From the NCBI GenBank assembly GCA_947579665.1, contig OX388350.1, positions 26,879,393 to 26,943,392 on the forward strand: a DNA stretch of 64,000 bases. Reading direction: 5' to 3'. The notes beneath the pieces were generated by a model. That model was not told the DNA's origin and did not search any database. It saw only the letters and a program-made list of their open reading frames with translations. The position numbers were made by a program, and so were the translations under genes. Positions 37,916 to 48,300 of this stretch are shown here, piece by piece. The stretch is from Sympetrum striolatum (taxonomy: Eukaryota; Arthropoda; Insecta; Odonata; Libellulidae). Each line of letters starts with the position of its first letter. Position 1 is the stretch's first letter.

Positions 37916-38314
37916 GATAAACGCTTGTGTTTACTCAGGCAATACTCTTTAACAATCTTTATTTGTTTATTTTACTTACATTTTCTTGTGTTATTAAGTA
38001 TGCAGTTTATTAATATGTTCTCTTTAAAATTACATCAATTGCATGTTGGTACATTTCTATGTGTTAATTTTTTCTATAGTGACGTAAGTCTGGTTGTAAA
38101 ATATTTCTTTTGGTTTATATTAACTGTTGGTATTATCAAATTTGTTTCTTTGTTCGTGGAATTATCTACAAGTGTTATCACCAAACCTGAAATTACATAT
38201 GTTTTGTTTATATTACTCCATAGTTTAGTAATCGATTTGTTGATGGTCATGACTTGTGTAGGAATTTTTCTTATAGTTATTGTCGCTTGTTTCAATTACA
38301 CTAATTATGAGTGA
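37916..38314 (+). other. Inter-ORF region, open in the ORF1 frame and overlapping the ORF2 start
   Basis: After the ORF1 UAG (37913-37915) the same frame stays open for 132 codons to a TGA at 38312-38314. The first ATG in it is at 38000 (104 codons). The predicted peptide is very hydrophobic, with several stretches such as LTIFICLFYLHFLVLL that could span a membrane. The TGA overlaps the ORF2 ATG in ATGAGTGA. Overlapping stop and start codons allow termination-reinitiation in some LINEs (SART1 is the known case). The plus strand here is about 45% T, which lowers stop frequency and makes any translation look hydrophobic, so this may be a simple T-rich spacer. I do not call it a gene. Confidence 0.45.
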
Positions 38315-41117
38315 GTTAAAGGTATGTCATGTTAACTGCCAATCGCTTCCCTGCCACATTGATGAATTTCGTTATTATTTTAGCATTAATAAATTCGACG
38401 TAATCTGTATGTCTGAGACATGGTTACATCAGAATATCCCAGATGATATTGTTAAACTTGATAATTTTTCTTTATTGCGCTGTGATAGACATGGTAAGAC
38501 TGGAGGCGGTGTTGGTATTTTTGTTCACCGTAATTTCAGTTGTAATATTATTGCAACTTCAACAGCTGTTTACAGTCACTCTCCTGAATATCTAATCATA
38601 GAGATATATGGCCACAATTCACCCAAAGTACTGATTTGTACCGTTTATCGACCCCCTAAAACCGCTCTTCTTTCTGAATTTGAAGATACTCTGTTACAAC
38701 TAAGCTTGAATTATAAGAACGTAATTATTGCTGGGGATCTAAATATTGATTTAACCAGGGATAACTATAACAGTAAATATTTACGTGATTTTATTTTTTC
38801 TAATAATCTCCATATTGTCCCCTTTAATCCCACTCACAACACGGCGTATAGTAATACATGGATAGATTTCTTCATTGTCGATGATTCTGATAAAGTGTTA
38901 TCTAGTCATCAAGAGCCTGTATCCTTCCTCTCCGCGCACGATTTAATTCTAATTACTTATAGGTACACTCATATTAAGACTCCTTTACAGGTTTTTACTT
39001 ACAGAGATCTTAATGCCCTTGAAAATCCCCAGTGTTTAATCGATCTTATTGAAATGGACTGGTCAGCGGTTTTTCAGCCTAATTCCATTGACTCTATGGT
39101 TAACACTTTTTCTGGAAACCTTCTCAGTTGCATTGATAAATATGCGCCCTTACGTTCATATCGCCCAAGCCGTCCTGCTGCCCCATGGCTTACTGAATAT
39201 ATTAAACTAAGAATTAAAGAGAGAAATAGCATCCGTCGAGCATTTCTTAGAACTAGATGTCTTGAAATTTATAACAAATACAAGGTTTTGAGAAACTCTG
39301 TCAATCAATTAGTTAAAGAAGCTAAGCGGTCATACTATTCTCAAAGATTGTCACTTAAATCCAACTCTAATTTTATTTGGAGTGAATTAAGGAAACTCGG
39401 ATTATTGAAACAACGGGATGTTTCTCTTGCTTCCAATATTTCTGTTAACGAATTGAATGAATACTTTCTGCGTTCTTCGACCCCTGACCAATTTAACATT
39501 GAACGTGTCCCTACTGATCGTGTGATTCCTTTTGACGATAGTCATTTTTACTTTCACTATGTTACGCCGATGCAGTTGAACGAGTATATTTCTCGTTCCG
39601 ACTCAAAATCCATGGGTTTTGATTGTATCTCACCCCTCCACGATGAGAAATTTCTTCCTCAAATACAACCAGCAATACTAGAAATTTTTAATTATTCTTT
39701 GATGAATTCGGTTTTTCCATCCAATTGGAAGTTCGCTATAGTCCGGCCCATAAAGAAGGTTAGAAATCCTACTCTATCATGTCACTATAGGCCTATTTCT
39801 ATTCTTTGTTATCTCTCAAAATGCTTGGAAAAAATAGTTCACAAACAGGTTACAGAATTTCTTGACCTGCGAAATGCCTGGGATCCCTATCAGTCTGGTT
39901 TTAGGAAAGGTTTTAGTACTCAGACAGCCTTATTACGGGTTACCGATGATATTAGATCTGCTATTGATAAGGGTATGATTACAATTTTAGTTTTATTAGA
40001 TTTCAGCGATGCATTCAATCGTGTTAATCATGCTTTACTGCTGAATAAATTGAAAAGTTTAAATTTTTCTTGTGCTGCCTTAAACTGGTTTCAATCATAT
40101 TTAGTTGGGCGGCAGCAGGCTGTAAAAGGACCCGACGGTAAAATGTCCTCATGGTTACCGGTTACTAGTGGAGTCCCACAAGGCTCTGTTCTTGGTCCGC
40201 TGTTGTTCTCTCTGTATATTAAAGATCTTCCAGGCAATATTAAAAATTGTAATTACATGCTGTATGCTGATGACCTGCAGATATATTGCCATTGTCGTGT
40301 GGATGATCTTGTTGATTCTATTGAGAAAATTAATGTTGACATTCTTAATATCTCTCAGTGGGCGAATAATAATAACTTTAAGCTTAGTAGCGAGAAGACT
40401 AAAGCTATTATAATTGGTAACGCTTGGCATATAAGTCGTCTTAACCTTGACCAGATTCCTAAGATAACTGTCTGTGGTGCTGCAATTGATTATGCTACTA
40501 CTGTCCGTAATCTCGGCATCGTCATGAATTCAAATCTCACTTGGAATGACCATGTATCTTTTATTTCCAATAAAGTAAATTCAATTTTGTATCAATTAAA
40601 ATTGCAGAAGCATCTTCTTCCCACACAGATTCGTAAACATTTAGTTATGACTCTTGTTTTTCCCTCTATAGATTACTGTTGCACGGTCTATAATGATCTC
40701 ACCGTTAAACTGGATATACAAATACAACGATTAATTAATAACTGTGCTAGATATGTTTGCGATGTTAAGAGGTACGAGAGTATTAGCCCTTGTTTACAAA
40801 ATTTATGCTGGCTGACAGCTTCAAGAAGAAGGAAATATTTTATTGGACTTCTATTGTTTACTATTACGAATAATAATAGGCCCTTGTATTTAGTAAATGA
40901 TTTCACTTTCCCTCCGTCTCACTTATCTCGTCCTGATTTGAGACAAAATTCACGTACTTTTTACATTCCATCTCATAGATCCACCACCTTTCACAAATCT
41001 TTCACAGTATCCGCCATCAATTTCTGGAATTCTCTACCAATAGTAATCCGTAATGTAACAAATATAAATAGGTTTAAATTTCTATTATTTGATTATTTGT
41101 TTAATTTAAAGATTTGA
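38307..41117 (+). CDS. LINE ORF2 protein: AP endonuclease and reverse transcriptase
   Basis: 936 residues from the ATG at 38307. The protein nicks target DNA and reverse-transcribes the element RNA at the nick. The N-terminal apurinic endonuclease domain (about 1-230) shows N10 in HVNCQ, E37 in SETWL, a Y in CTVYRPP, D144/N146 in AGDLNID, and SAHDLI, where SDHD is more usual. The reverse transcriptase (about 430-700) has RPIS, QSGFRKG, LDFSDAFNRV (first catalytic Asp, 565), SGVPQGSVLGP and YADD (653-656). The C-terminal 240 residues follow the CR1-type pattern and lack RNase H. The open frame extends 27 bases upstream without an ATG; 38307 is chosen because it directly precedes the first endonuclease strand. 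All inspected catalytic motifs are present and no stop interrupts, so it may be functional. It has a +1 frame offset from ORF1. Confidence 0.9.
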   Translation: MSELKVCHVNCQSLPCHIDEFRYYFSINKFDVICMSETWLHQNIPDDIVKLDNFSLLRCDRHGKTGGGVGIFVHRNFSCNIIATSTAVYSHSPEYLIIEIYGHNSPKVLICTVYRPPKTALLSEFEDTLLQLSLNYKNVIIAGDLNIDLTRDNYNSKYLRDFIFSNNLHIVPFNPTHNTAYSNTWIDFFIVDDSDKVLSSHQEPVSFLSAHDLILITYRYTHIKTPLQVFTYRDLNALENPQCLIDLIEMDWSAVFQPNSIDSMVNTFSGNLLSCIDKYAPLRSYRPSRPAAPWLTEYIKLRIKERNSIRRAFLRTRCLEIYNKYKVLRNSVNQLVKEAKRSYYSQRLSLKSNSNFIWSELRKLGLLKQRDVSLASNISVNELNEYFLRSSTPDQFNIERVPTDRVIPFDDSHFYFHYVTPMQLNEYISRSDSKSMGFDCISPLHDEKFLPQIQPAILEIFNYSLMNSVFPSNWKFAIVRPIKKVRNPTLSCHYRPISILCYLSKCLEKIVHKQVTEFLDLRNAWDPYQSGFRKGFSTQTALLRVTDDIRSAIDKGMITILVLLDFSDAFNRVNHALLLNKLKSLNFSCAALNWFQSYLVGRQQAVKGPDGKMSSWLPVTSGVPQGSVLGPLLFSLYIKDLPGNIKNCNYMLYADDLQIYCHCRVDDLVDSIEKINVDILNISQWANNNNFKLSSEKTKAIIIGNAWHISRLNLDQIPKITVCGAAIDYATTVRNLGIVMNSNLTWNDHVSFISNKVNSILYQLKLQKHLLPTQIRKHLVMTLVFPSIDYCCTVYNDLTVKLDIQIQRLINNCARYVCDVKRYESISPCLQNLCWLTASRRRKYFIGLLLFTITNNNRPLYLVNDFTFPPSHLSRPDLRQNSRTFYIPSHRSTTFHKSFTVSAINFWNSLPIVIRNVTNINRFKFLLFDYLFNLKI

Positions 41118-41300
41118 ATATTTTGTAATTTATTTGTTTTGACTATTATGATTTTGTACTTCTTTTTTAATTTTATTTGTCCAATCTAAACTGTTGATAG
41201 TAGTATTTCACAGTTTTTCGACTGCTTTTTGTTCTGTTATTTACTGTTGCCCTTAGGTGGCTTGCCACAGGGCATAATAAAATTATATTTATTTATATTT
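41118..41300 (+). other. LINE 3' UTR and short-repeat tail
   Basis: About 180 bases of T-rich sequence with GCCCTTAGGTGGCTTGCCAC near 41249, then GGCATAATAAAATT and a tail of TTTA/TTTATA units. No poly-A tail. The tail merges with the AT-rich target duplication. Confidence 0.75.
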
Positions 41301-41306
41301 ATATAT
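41301..41306. repeat. Right copy of the LINE target site duplication (ATATAT)
   Basis: Identical to 36827-36832. The tail before it is TA-rich, so the exact length of the duplication is uncertain by a few bases. Confidence 0.7.
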
Positions 41307-43356
41307 CGCATTCTCTTAACGTGAGTCGCACAAAGCGCCCTAAATTTTTCCAGTAATATTTTTCCTTAATCCACTCCAACACCTTGTAGGTACCGCAATG
41401 TCCATAATTAGTGTGCGCATACAACACCAAGGGCCTTCGGATAATCGAGGGAACACATATTTTCCAATTTACTCCTGTTCTGCCTGTGTTGAAACACAAT
41501 ATATCTCGCCTCAAAGTGAACTTCCGTGAAATTTTCACTAGATCTCCATAATCAGGATCCGTCTGGGGAATTTCGTCATTCAAAAATAGAAGAATTCTGC
41601 TCAATTGGGGGTCTTCTCTCTGAAGTTGATTTAAATTCTCGAAATCTCTCTTGGGATATTCAGCAAAATTTAGATCGATGAGGGCAGTGAGAAAATGACC
41701 GACTTTTAACTCTGTGCTCACCGCATCGGTGTGAGCCGTACGGCTAAGCCAGTCAGGAACTACATTCTGGGATCCCGCACAATATTCAATGGTATAGTCA
41801 AACTCTTGTAGTGCTAAAATCCAACGAGTGAGGCGACCGTGATTCAACTGACACCTCTGCAAAAAGGTTAACGCTTTATGGTCTGAAATTATAATTATTT
41901 TATTTCCCATTGTCGTCGTCCTTAGTTTTTGTAAGGCCCAAACAATTGCGAGCATCTCTTTCTCCGTCGTTGTGTAAGCGAGCTCGGGCCCCTTTAAAGT
42001 GCGGCTTACGAACGCGAGGACATTTTCTCGGCCGTTGGAATCTTTCTGAAATAGGACGGCACCAAGCCCGAAATTCGAACTGTCTGTTTGTAAATATAGG
42101 GGACGGGAAAAATCGGGATATTTGAGAATTACGTTTTTCAAGAAGGCGTCCTTTACGGCGTCAAAAGAGGCTTGATGACTTTCCGTCCACTCCCACCTGG
42201 CGTTTTTTTTCAAAAGAGATAAGAGAGGGACGGTGAGACATGCATGCACTTCACTGAATTTCGCATAATAATTGCAGGTCCCAAGAAAACCTCGCAACTG
42301 TTTAACATTCTTTGGAGGCGGAAATTCCCGAATCGCCCTAATTTTTTCCGGATCGGCTTGAAGTCCTTCCGGTGTTAAAATATGCCCTACAAAAGGAACC
42401 TCCTGCCGGCAAAACTGCGATTTCGCGAGATTTAGCGTCATGTTGGCACCTTGCAACTTTTTGAAAATTGTTTCCAAGTGTATTAAATGGTCCGAAAAAT
42501 TTTTGGAAGTTATTAGAAGGTCGTCCACATAGACAGTGGAAAAAGGTCTTATTCCCTCGCCTAACACTCTATCTATGCATCTAATTAATGCTGCGCCGCT
42601 ATTTTTGAGGCCATATGGTACTCTGGTAAAAACATATGAAATAGATTTATAGAGAAAAGCCGTATACTTGCGGTCGTTCGGGTGAAGGGTCATTTGCCAA
42701 TAGGCCGAAGTGAAATCGGTCGTGGAAAAACAATTCACCCCATTGAATTTTCTAAACAGTTCATCGATATGAGGGGGTTCTTCTCGTTCCGGAATTGTGA
42801 GGCTATTAAGCTTCCTGGCATCCAGACATAACCGAACGCGACCATCTTTCTCGAGAATTTCTTGTTTTTCTGCTATCATCCCTACCTTTTCGCTTATCAA
42901 CACGGTATTTTGTTTGATCTCGACCACTGCCTCTTCTAACGCTTCTACCTTGTGCGCGGTACCTTTTATTTCTAATCCCAATCCTTTTACTACCTCATTC
43001 CAATCCCTACATTCCTTTTCCCGTTCTAGTTTTCTTTCCCTTTCTCTCTCAAATTCTTTTCTTTCCCGTTCGGCTTTCTCTTCCTTCTCCCTCTTTTCTC
43101 TTTCAATCTCTTTTCTTTCCCGTTCGTTTTCTTTTCTTTCCCACATTTCCATGAATTTCTCCATCTTTTCCTTATCGCTCCCCCCTGGTTCTACTGGCTG
43201 TTCTAACGCTTCTGCTTTATCTTCCGCTTCAGAATCAAGGGATACTAAGACACCGGTTGTCCAATTCCCTAGCACGGAGTTCTCCGCGGAATCATCAGAA
43301 TCATAAATGGTCTTAACGTCCCTGAAACGGCTAAAAGCGTCGTCTCTTTTGGCCAT
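41307..43356 (-). pseudogene. gypsy gag-like coiled coil fused in frame to RT, RNase H and start of integrase
   Basis: A single minus-strand frame of about 685 codons from the Met at 43356. Residues 1-60 are acidic; about 60-165 form an E/R/K-rich coiled coil, typical of the N-terminal part of some gypsy gag proteins. At about residue 168 (EILEKDGRVRLCLDARKLN) the sequence passes directly into reverse transcriptase. Capsid, nucleocapsid zinc knuckle, protease and the first RT segment are absent. RT retains TTDFTSAYWQ and YVDD (276-279). RNase H shows its carboxylates in LQTDSSNFG, TEKEMLA and ISDHKAL. The frame continues into the integrase zinc finger (HTNYGH, then REC at the LINE junction). 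The domain order confirms Ty3/gypsy. The fusion is in frame, which suggests the deletion was tolerated or mobilised in trans, but I infer that this copy cannot make particles by itself. Confidence 0.88.
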
Positions 43357-43582
43357 TTATTTAAACCATACCCAATATGATACCGACCGTGACCAAATCG
43401 CTGACCTTGGATTCGTCCGTTAGGTGATATAGGATTGCTAAAACGAAGGCGATAGAAAAATCGAATGGGCTTCCGTAATCATACGACCAAAAGATAAAAC
43501 AACAAACTAATCTTACGTCTGTGAGTGTCACACGTGATTACCCGCAATTTATAACATGAAATTAACAATTTTATTAGCTCGA
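43357..43582 (-). other. gypsy leader between primer binding site and first ORF
   Basis: 226 bases with no open frame of note. This is where packaging signals would be expected in an LTR element; none can be identified by eye. Confidence 0.6.
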
Positions 43583-43600
43583 GCCCCACGTTGGGCGCCA
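43583..43600 (-). promoter_or_regulatory. tRNA-Lys(1,2)-type primer binding site
   Basis: Read on the minus strand, two bases after the 5' LTR, the 18 bases are TGGCGCCCAACGTGGGGC. This is the complement of the 3' end of tRNA-Lys1,2 used by several retroelements including gypsy-group members. It fixes the orientation of the element and the inner edge of the 5' LTR. Confidence 0.88.
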
Positions 43601-43602
43601 AA

Positions 43603-44948
43603 TGTGACGATTCCCGGCCCAGACTTCACCGGCTAGCTCCCGTGCCTGGAACCGCACACTAGAAAAATCCCCTTCCGAGCTTACGCAAACGCGGAGAGGG
43701 ATAGCTGGTCAAAGGATGAACCGTAAAAAAAAATAGTGAATCCATTTGCTTTGCTCGCAGGATTCCGTGGGCCGAGCCTAAAATTGTCCCATTCCTCGGG
43801 TGATGCAAAATCGTGCTTACCCGTTGTCAGGCACGCGCACAGCGGGACTCCGGAAGGGACGCCGATTACGCTGGAATGCCAATAACAATCTTTTTTTCTT
43901 TTGGACCAACTATTGCGTTTAATTGATAGAGATACAATAACAGTAAACCCCAAAAATACAACATTCACAAAACCCCCCAAAAGAAAGGACGCGCACACAC
44001 TAAGCTACACAAAAAAAAACCAGGCTCAATCACGAGCAAAATCAAAGAACAATAAATAGCCTCAGAATAGCTATTACGGAAATATCTCACACAAATATTC
44101 CCCCCAAAATAATACATACACAATAATGCCGTGAATGAAATTGAATGCTCCGAATCGAATCAAAGCCAAAATTTTACTGATAGCTCCCAAAACAGCTATC
44201 ATACAAATATCTCAACAAAGGTCCCCCCAAAATAATACATGTACAAGAATACTACGATTGAAATTGTATGCTCCGAACAGGAGCGAAGCAACAATGGGAC
44301 TGATAGTTCGCCAAAACACTAATTAAGTCAGTCACGCCAGGTGAGTCTTACTGTACGACCTCATGGTCTGCTTAAAAGGTCTTAGAAAATCGCCCTCGTC
44401 GAAATTGAGGAAGAAGTCCACTGTCACACGCACAATCCTCTCCTCTGCAGCCTCCTGCGGCTCAAATGCGGCCGGGTATATCCCACACTTGGGGAATCTG
44501 CTTCCAAGGTGAGAAACTGCTGATTGGGAGAGACGGCGCTGCGTTGGTGAGTCCTCCTCGTCTCTTCTGACGTATTTAGGTCGACAGGGCGCAAGACCCA
44601 TAGAGGTATGCACTGACTGACTGAGTGCTAGACTTAAAAAAAAAAGCTCGCGATAGAGAGCGTCCGCCCTTTTTAAAAGGAGCACCGGTCACACTCACAA
44701 TCCTCCCCTCCGCGGACTTCTTCGCGCGAGGGGGTTAGCTTTCTGCTGTTCGTCAAGACAAAACACACGCGATATATACGCACCTGCCAGGACTTTTGGC
44801 ACCCGCACTCATTACACACAAAAAGAATAATAAACACTTTCATAGCATCTGTATTTAACAAGAATAAAACACACAAAAAAAAGAAAAAGACGTTATTGGC
44901 AATCAAAAAAATAAAGGATGTAGCGACCGGATGGGAAAAACCGCTACA
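43603..44948 (-). repeat. 5' LTR of the gypsy element
   Basis: 1346 bp, the same TG...CA boundaries as the 3' LTR. It lacks the 27 bases present in the A-rich stretch of the other copy. As the 5' LTR it should carry the promoter, but no convincing TATA box or initiator is evident. It abuts (AT)n at 44949. Confidence 0.93.
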
Positions 44949-44964
44949 ATATATATATATATAT

Positions 44965-45358
44965 CTTTTAGAAACAACGTCAACTATAGCACTCAAATCC
45001 GAAATATCAGCAGTAAAGCAATTGAAAGACTCGGCTTCTTAAAGCGCATTGTCGGTAGATGTGATAAAAAATGAGAGAGTGATACGAATTCACCTTATTC
45101 TAGCCCCACCTGAAATATACAGCAAATATAAAGGATACGGTGGATGAAACGTGTTCCCGCAAACTCCAGAAAGTGCAGCGCAAGGCAATACGTTCTGTTG
45201 CAAAATGCTACAAAAAAGCGAGTGTTTCAAAAATGCTGACAGTCGCAGGTTGGGAATCTTTGAAAGAAAGGAGATTGGAAGTTAGGTTGCGATTGCTTGA
45301 TAAATTCAGCGAAAGTACACGTGATGTACAGCATATGTTCCCAAAATGGTCCATATAG
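44965..45358 (+). pseudogene. LINE reverse transcriptase C-terminal remnant
   Basis: Translation near 45010-45070 gives SSKAIERLGFLKRIVGRCDK, and the open frame 45140-45358 gives KLQKVQRKAIRSVAKCYKK followed by GWESLKERRLEVRLRLLDKF. This order (LGFLKR, then LQKVQRKA, then W-SL-RR---RL-LL) is the region after the RT core in CR1/Jockey-type LINEs. Between the two blocks the frame is broken by stops and a frameshift. The piece is 5'-truncated and unrelated to the intact LINE at 36833, whose corresponding region reads differently. The (AT)n and the gypsy LTR directly precede it. Confidence 0.65.
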
Positions 45359-48300
45359 ATTTTAGGAGGTTCAGGTAGAAAAAAAATGTGGGCCCCATTT
45401 TTCTTTTCTATTTGTGAGAGTATTTTAGAGTTTTTGGGAGACAAAAATCCTATTTTTAAAGATAGTATGGTAAATTGGAAACTGGATATGGCTTTTTAAC
45501 AGGACACTTCAATTCTAGGCAGAGTTAGGGGGTCGATGGAAAATTAAATGGGATCCATAAGAAAAAAAGATGTTTGGGAACCTATGATGTATAACGAATG
45601 CACACAAAAAACGTGATCTGTGATATGCAACTCTTCCTGCTACGTCGGCTGATCAGATAATGAGTAAATTAACAGAGATATATGCCAAGAAAAGTCGTTT
45701 TAAAGATTTTTTCTTTCAACGATACGCGAAAATTACAAACTAAACAAGTAGCTGGAACTCTCGGTGTTTACAACTGCCTCGCCCACTCAGAGCAGTTAAT
45801 ATTAATACTAATTGTCACTACTGCTTACCGCTCCATGGATCAAAGGAGGAGCACAAAAGTGTCCTTATTGGAGAAGTTCATGAGGCTCGTTTTCGAATAT
45901 CCTAGCAATTTCGTCTCTCTCGTTTACGATAATTAAGTCGCCGCTTAATATGGGAAGAGAAAGTAGATTCGTGAGTCTCAATTCCTCTTATTCCATCCTC
46001 TGCCTTTGACTCTGAATAAAGGACGCGGTCGCTAATCCCGTTGCTAAGGCCAACTGAGGCCTGTATAATAAAGAGTGGAGTTAGGGTGAGTTACGTAAGG
46101 AAAGGAACTTATTAAAGGGGTTCTGCGAGGAGAGGAAAACATAATGAGGTTAAGAGGCGGATAAATAAGATGCGAGGGGTGGAGATGAGAAGGATTAGGA
46201 AGTAAGATGAAAGTGGGAGGGGATGTTCTTGGACCAAAAATGAAAACTCTCGTAAAAGACAAAAGGGTTTCAAGATGGGGAAAGTATGGGAGAGAGTTGG
46301 ATGCTGGAAGTAGAAGAGGCATGTTCTCCACACGTGGGAATTGGGTGACCTTCACGTTGCATACAGATTCAAAGAGACCTCTCTTACAGACATGTGCTTC
46401 TCTGGAACTTAACATACTACTATGTCTTATGGGTCGATACATTTATATGCTTTTTTAAAACAACAATGTTTAATTTAAATCGGAGGGATTGATTAAATAT
46501 ACAAAATAAGGTCAAAAATGACATGTTTTACAAGTAAATATCTATCTGTACATTGTAAATAAGTCTTGAAATTGGTATTTAAATCCATAAATTCGTAAAT
46601 TTATATCATCATATCTGCTGATGAAGTAAAACCTATCACTTTAAAATTCAAAGGTAATGCGTTTTTTCCAGAAGTATTATTACGAGGAAAATGTAAGAAA
46701 GGAAATGAAATAAAGCTGCGAATTAATCAGAGATTTAGAAGGCTCTTTATACCATTCATGGAATTAAGGAGAGACCGATCGAAGATGATAGCTAGTGGAA
46801 AACGTATCAGTTGATTCTTAGAAGGTCAGTGTTCCTGGTCCAGCTTTTTTTCCATGAATTGGTCACAACAAAGGCACGGACCGTTGGCATGAGGGTATAA
46901 TATATAGAGCGTGCGCTTGAGGACGTGATTTTGGGGAATTTTTCAAGTGCGAGCATTGACCTCGAGCATTTTATGGTTAAGTGATGATATTTTAATATCC
47001 ATTTCTCTTAGTTTTTATACAAGTATTTAGAACCTTCAGAAACAAACTCATATTCTTGCTTTGCCTTTCGGAATTTACCATTACAATCTTCAAAAAAAAT
47101 GAAATAGAAATTCTCAAGTATTTTCTCATTGCTATTTTAAATTTTCTTTTCTCTTGATCCATCCATTGGTCATCGAAGGGAAATGCTAAAACGATTTAAA
47201 AGAGTAAAATATATTTAATGTTAATATTGTGAATATCGTAAATGTCAATATTTCTAAGAAGCTCGGATTTTAATTTAATTAGCTTGGTGGTGTTTTTCAT
47301 AGAATATCATTTACGAAAGCTTTAGATTGATGCCTTTTTAGTAAATTATTTTTTTCTAATTTCTATTAGTATTTTTAGTCTTCTAGTCTTTGGAATAATA
47401 AAATAGTTCTGTTAACGTTATTATTCTATTTTGTTTAAGCCACTTTATACTAAAAAAATCTTATATATTTGGTAATTGCTAGGCCTTGAGTGAATTTCCA
47501 AAGGATAGTATTGTGTCTCAACTGTTGTAATTGAAAAACAATTGAATTCAATTTGCGACCCCTCTGAAGGAACTGATATGTATTAAAATGGAGATAGGAT
47601 GGGACGTGTCTCCTGATGGTATCACGCTTCAATTCGGCATCCCTTTCACTTTTGTCCATCTAGATTTTCTCTACGTGCTCCGAATTGGGAAGAGCAAGCA
47701 GATACCGTAAAGCACAGATCAGAGTTGAGTTGCAGAGCGGTCTATTTTTGCGCAATGCATTCTTTTCATACACGATTTATACAGAAAATAACATCTAATT
47801 ATCGGCTTTAAGCATTATTTCTATAATATAATACATACTTCTACATATAGTACAAACAAAGAAGACTTGCCCTTATGCCCAAGAAATATATGACAAAGTT
47901 TTCATGGATCTGACAAAACTACTATTTTACTGATCATTTTTTGTAGCGTCTTCAGATTATTTTTACTAAAGAGAGTAAAATGCAAAAATTGAGAGATTGA
48001 CTGTAGTTTTACATACAAAAACTATTCAGCTTCAGGTTAAGAAATCTGGTTGACGTTATACGTGGCTAATCAATTTATAAAGAAGTGATGAAATTTCTTT
48101 GTGCTACCATTTTCGCATTCAATCTTCGTTGATTGATAAGCTATTCCATTGTTTTTATTTAAGCGTGTTATTTCTAAGTTTTTTTTATAGAGATTCAAAT
48201 ACAATATCACTCCTACCATTTTATTTCATGCAAGTAATGATTTATAATTCAAGAGCTAGCGTATTTCATTACCGTCAAAAATGAAATTGAAAATTGGAAA

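Larger units (their letters stand above)
36833..41300 (+). mobile_element. Non-LTR retrotransposon (LINE), CR1-group-like, apparently complete
   Basis: A 4.47-kb element inserted in the opposite orientation to the gypsy element. It has a short 5' UTR, ORF1 with PHD finger, ORF2 with endonuclease and reverse transcriptase, and a 3' tail of TTTA/TTTATA repeats. Both ORFs are open. There is no RNase H domain after RT. Endonuclease type, ORF1 PHD finger and short-repeat tail suggest the CR1/L2/Crack/Daphne group; the exact clade needs a tree. It must be younger than the gypsy insertion. Confidence 0.92.
34389..44948 (-). mobile_element. Ty3/gypsy LTR retrotransposon carrying a nested LINE
   Basis: The element spans 10.56 kb, of which about 4.47 kb is the nested LINE. 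Order on the minus strand: 5' LTR (43603-44948), primer binding site, leader, gag-like/RT/RNase H frame, LINE insertion, integrase frame, polypurine tract, 3' LTR (34389-35760). Both LTRs begin TG and end CA on the plus strand. The element lies in an (AT)n stretch, so the short target duplication cannot be fixed; ATAT would fit known gypsy preference. The order RT, RNase H, integrase places it in Ty3/gypsy. There is no env frame between integrase and the polypurine tract. The copy is defective: gag, protease and the RT N-terminus are deleted and integrase is split. Confidence 0.93.

Noticed and set aside
42797..43306. Plus-strand open frame of 169 codons, Ser/Phe-rich
   Set aside because: It is the mirror of the E/K/R-rich coiled coil of the gypsy gag-like region on the minus strand.
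44949..44963. (AT)n beside the gypsy LTR as a target duplication of defined length
   Set aside because: Both flanks are (AT)n, so the length of the duplication cannot be determined from the sequence.
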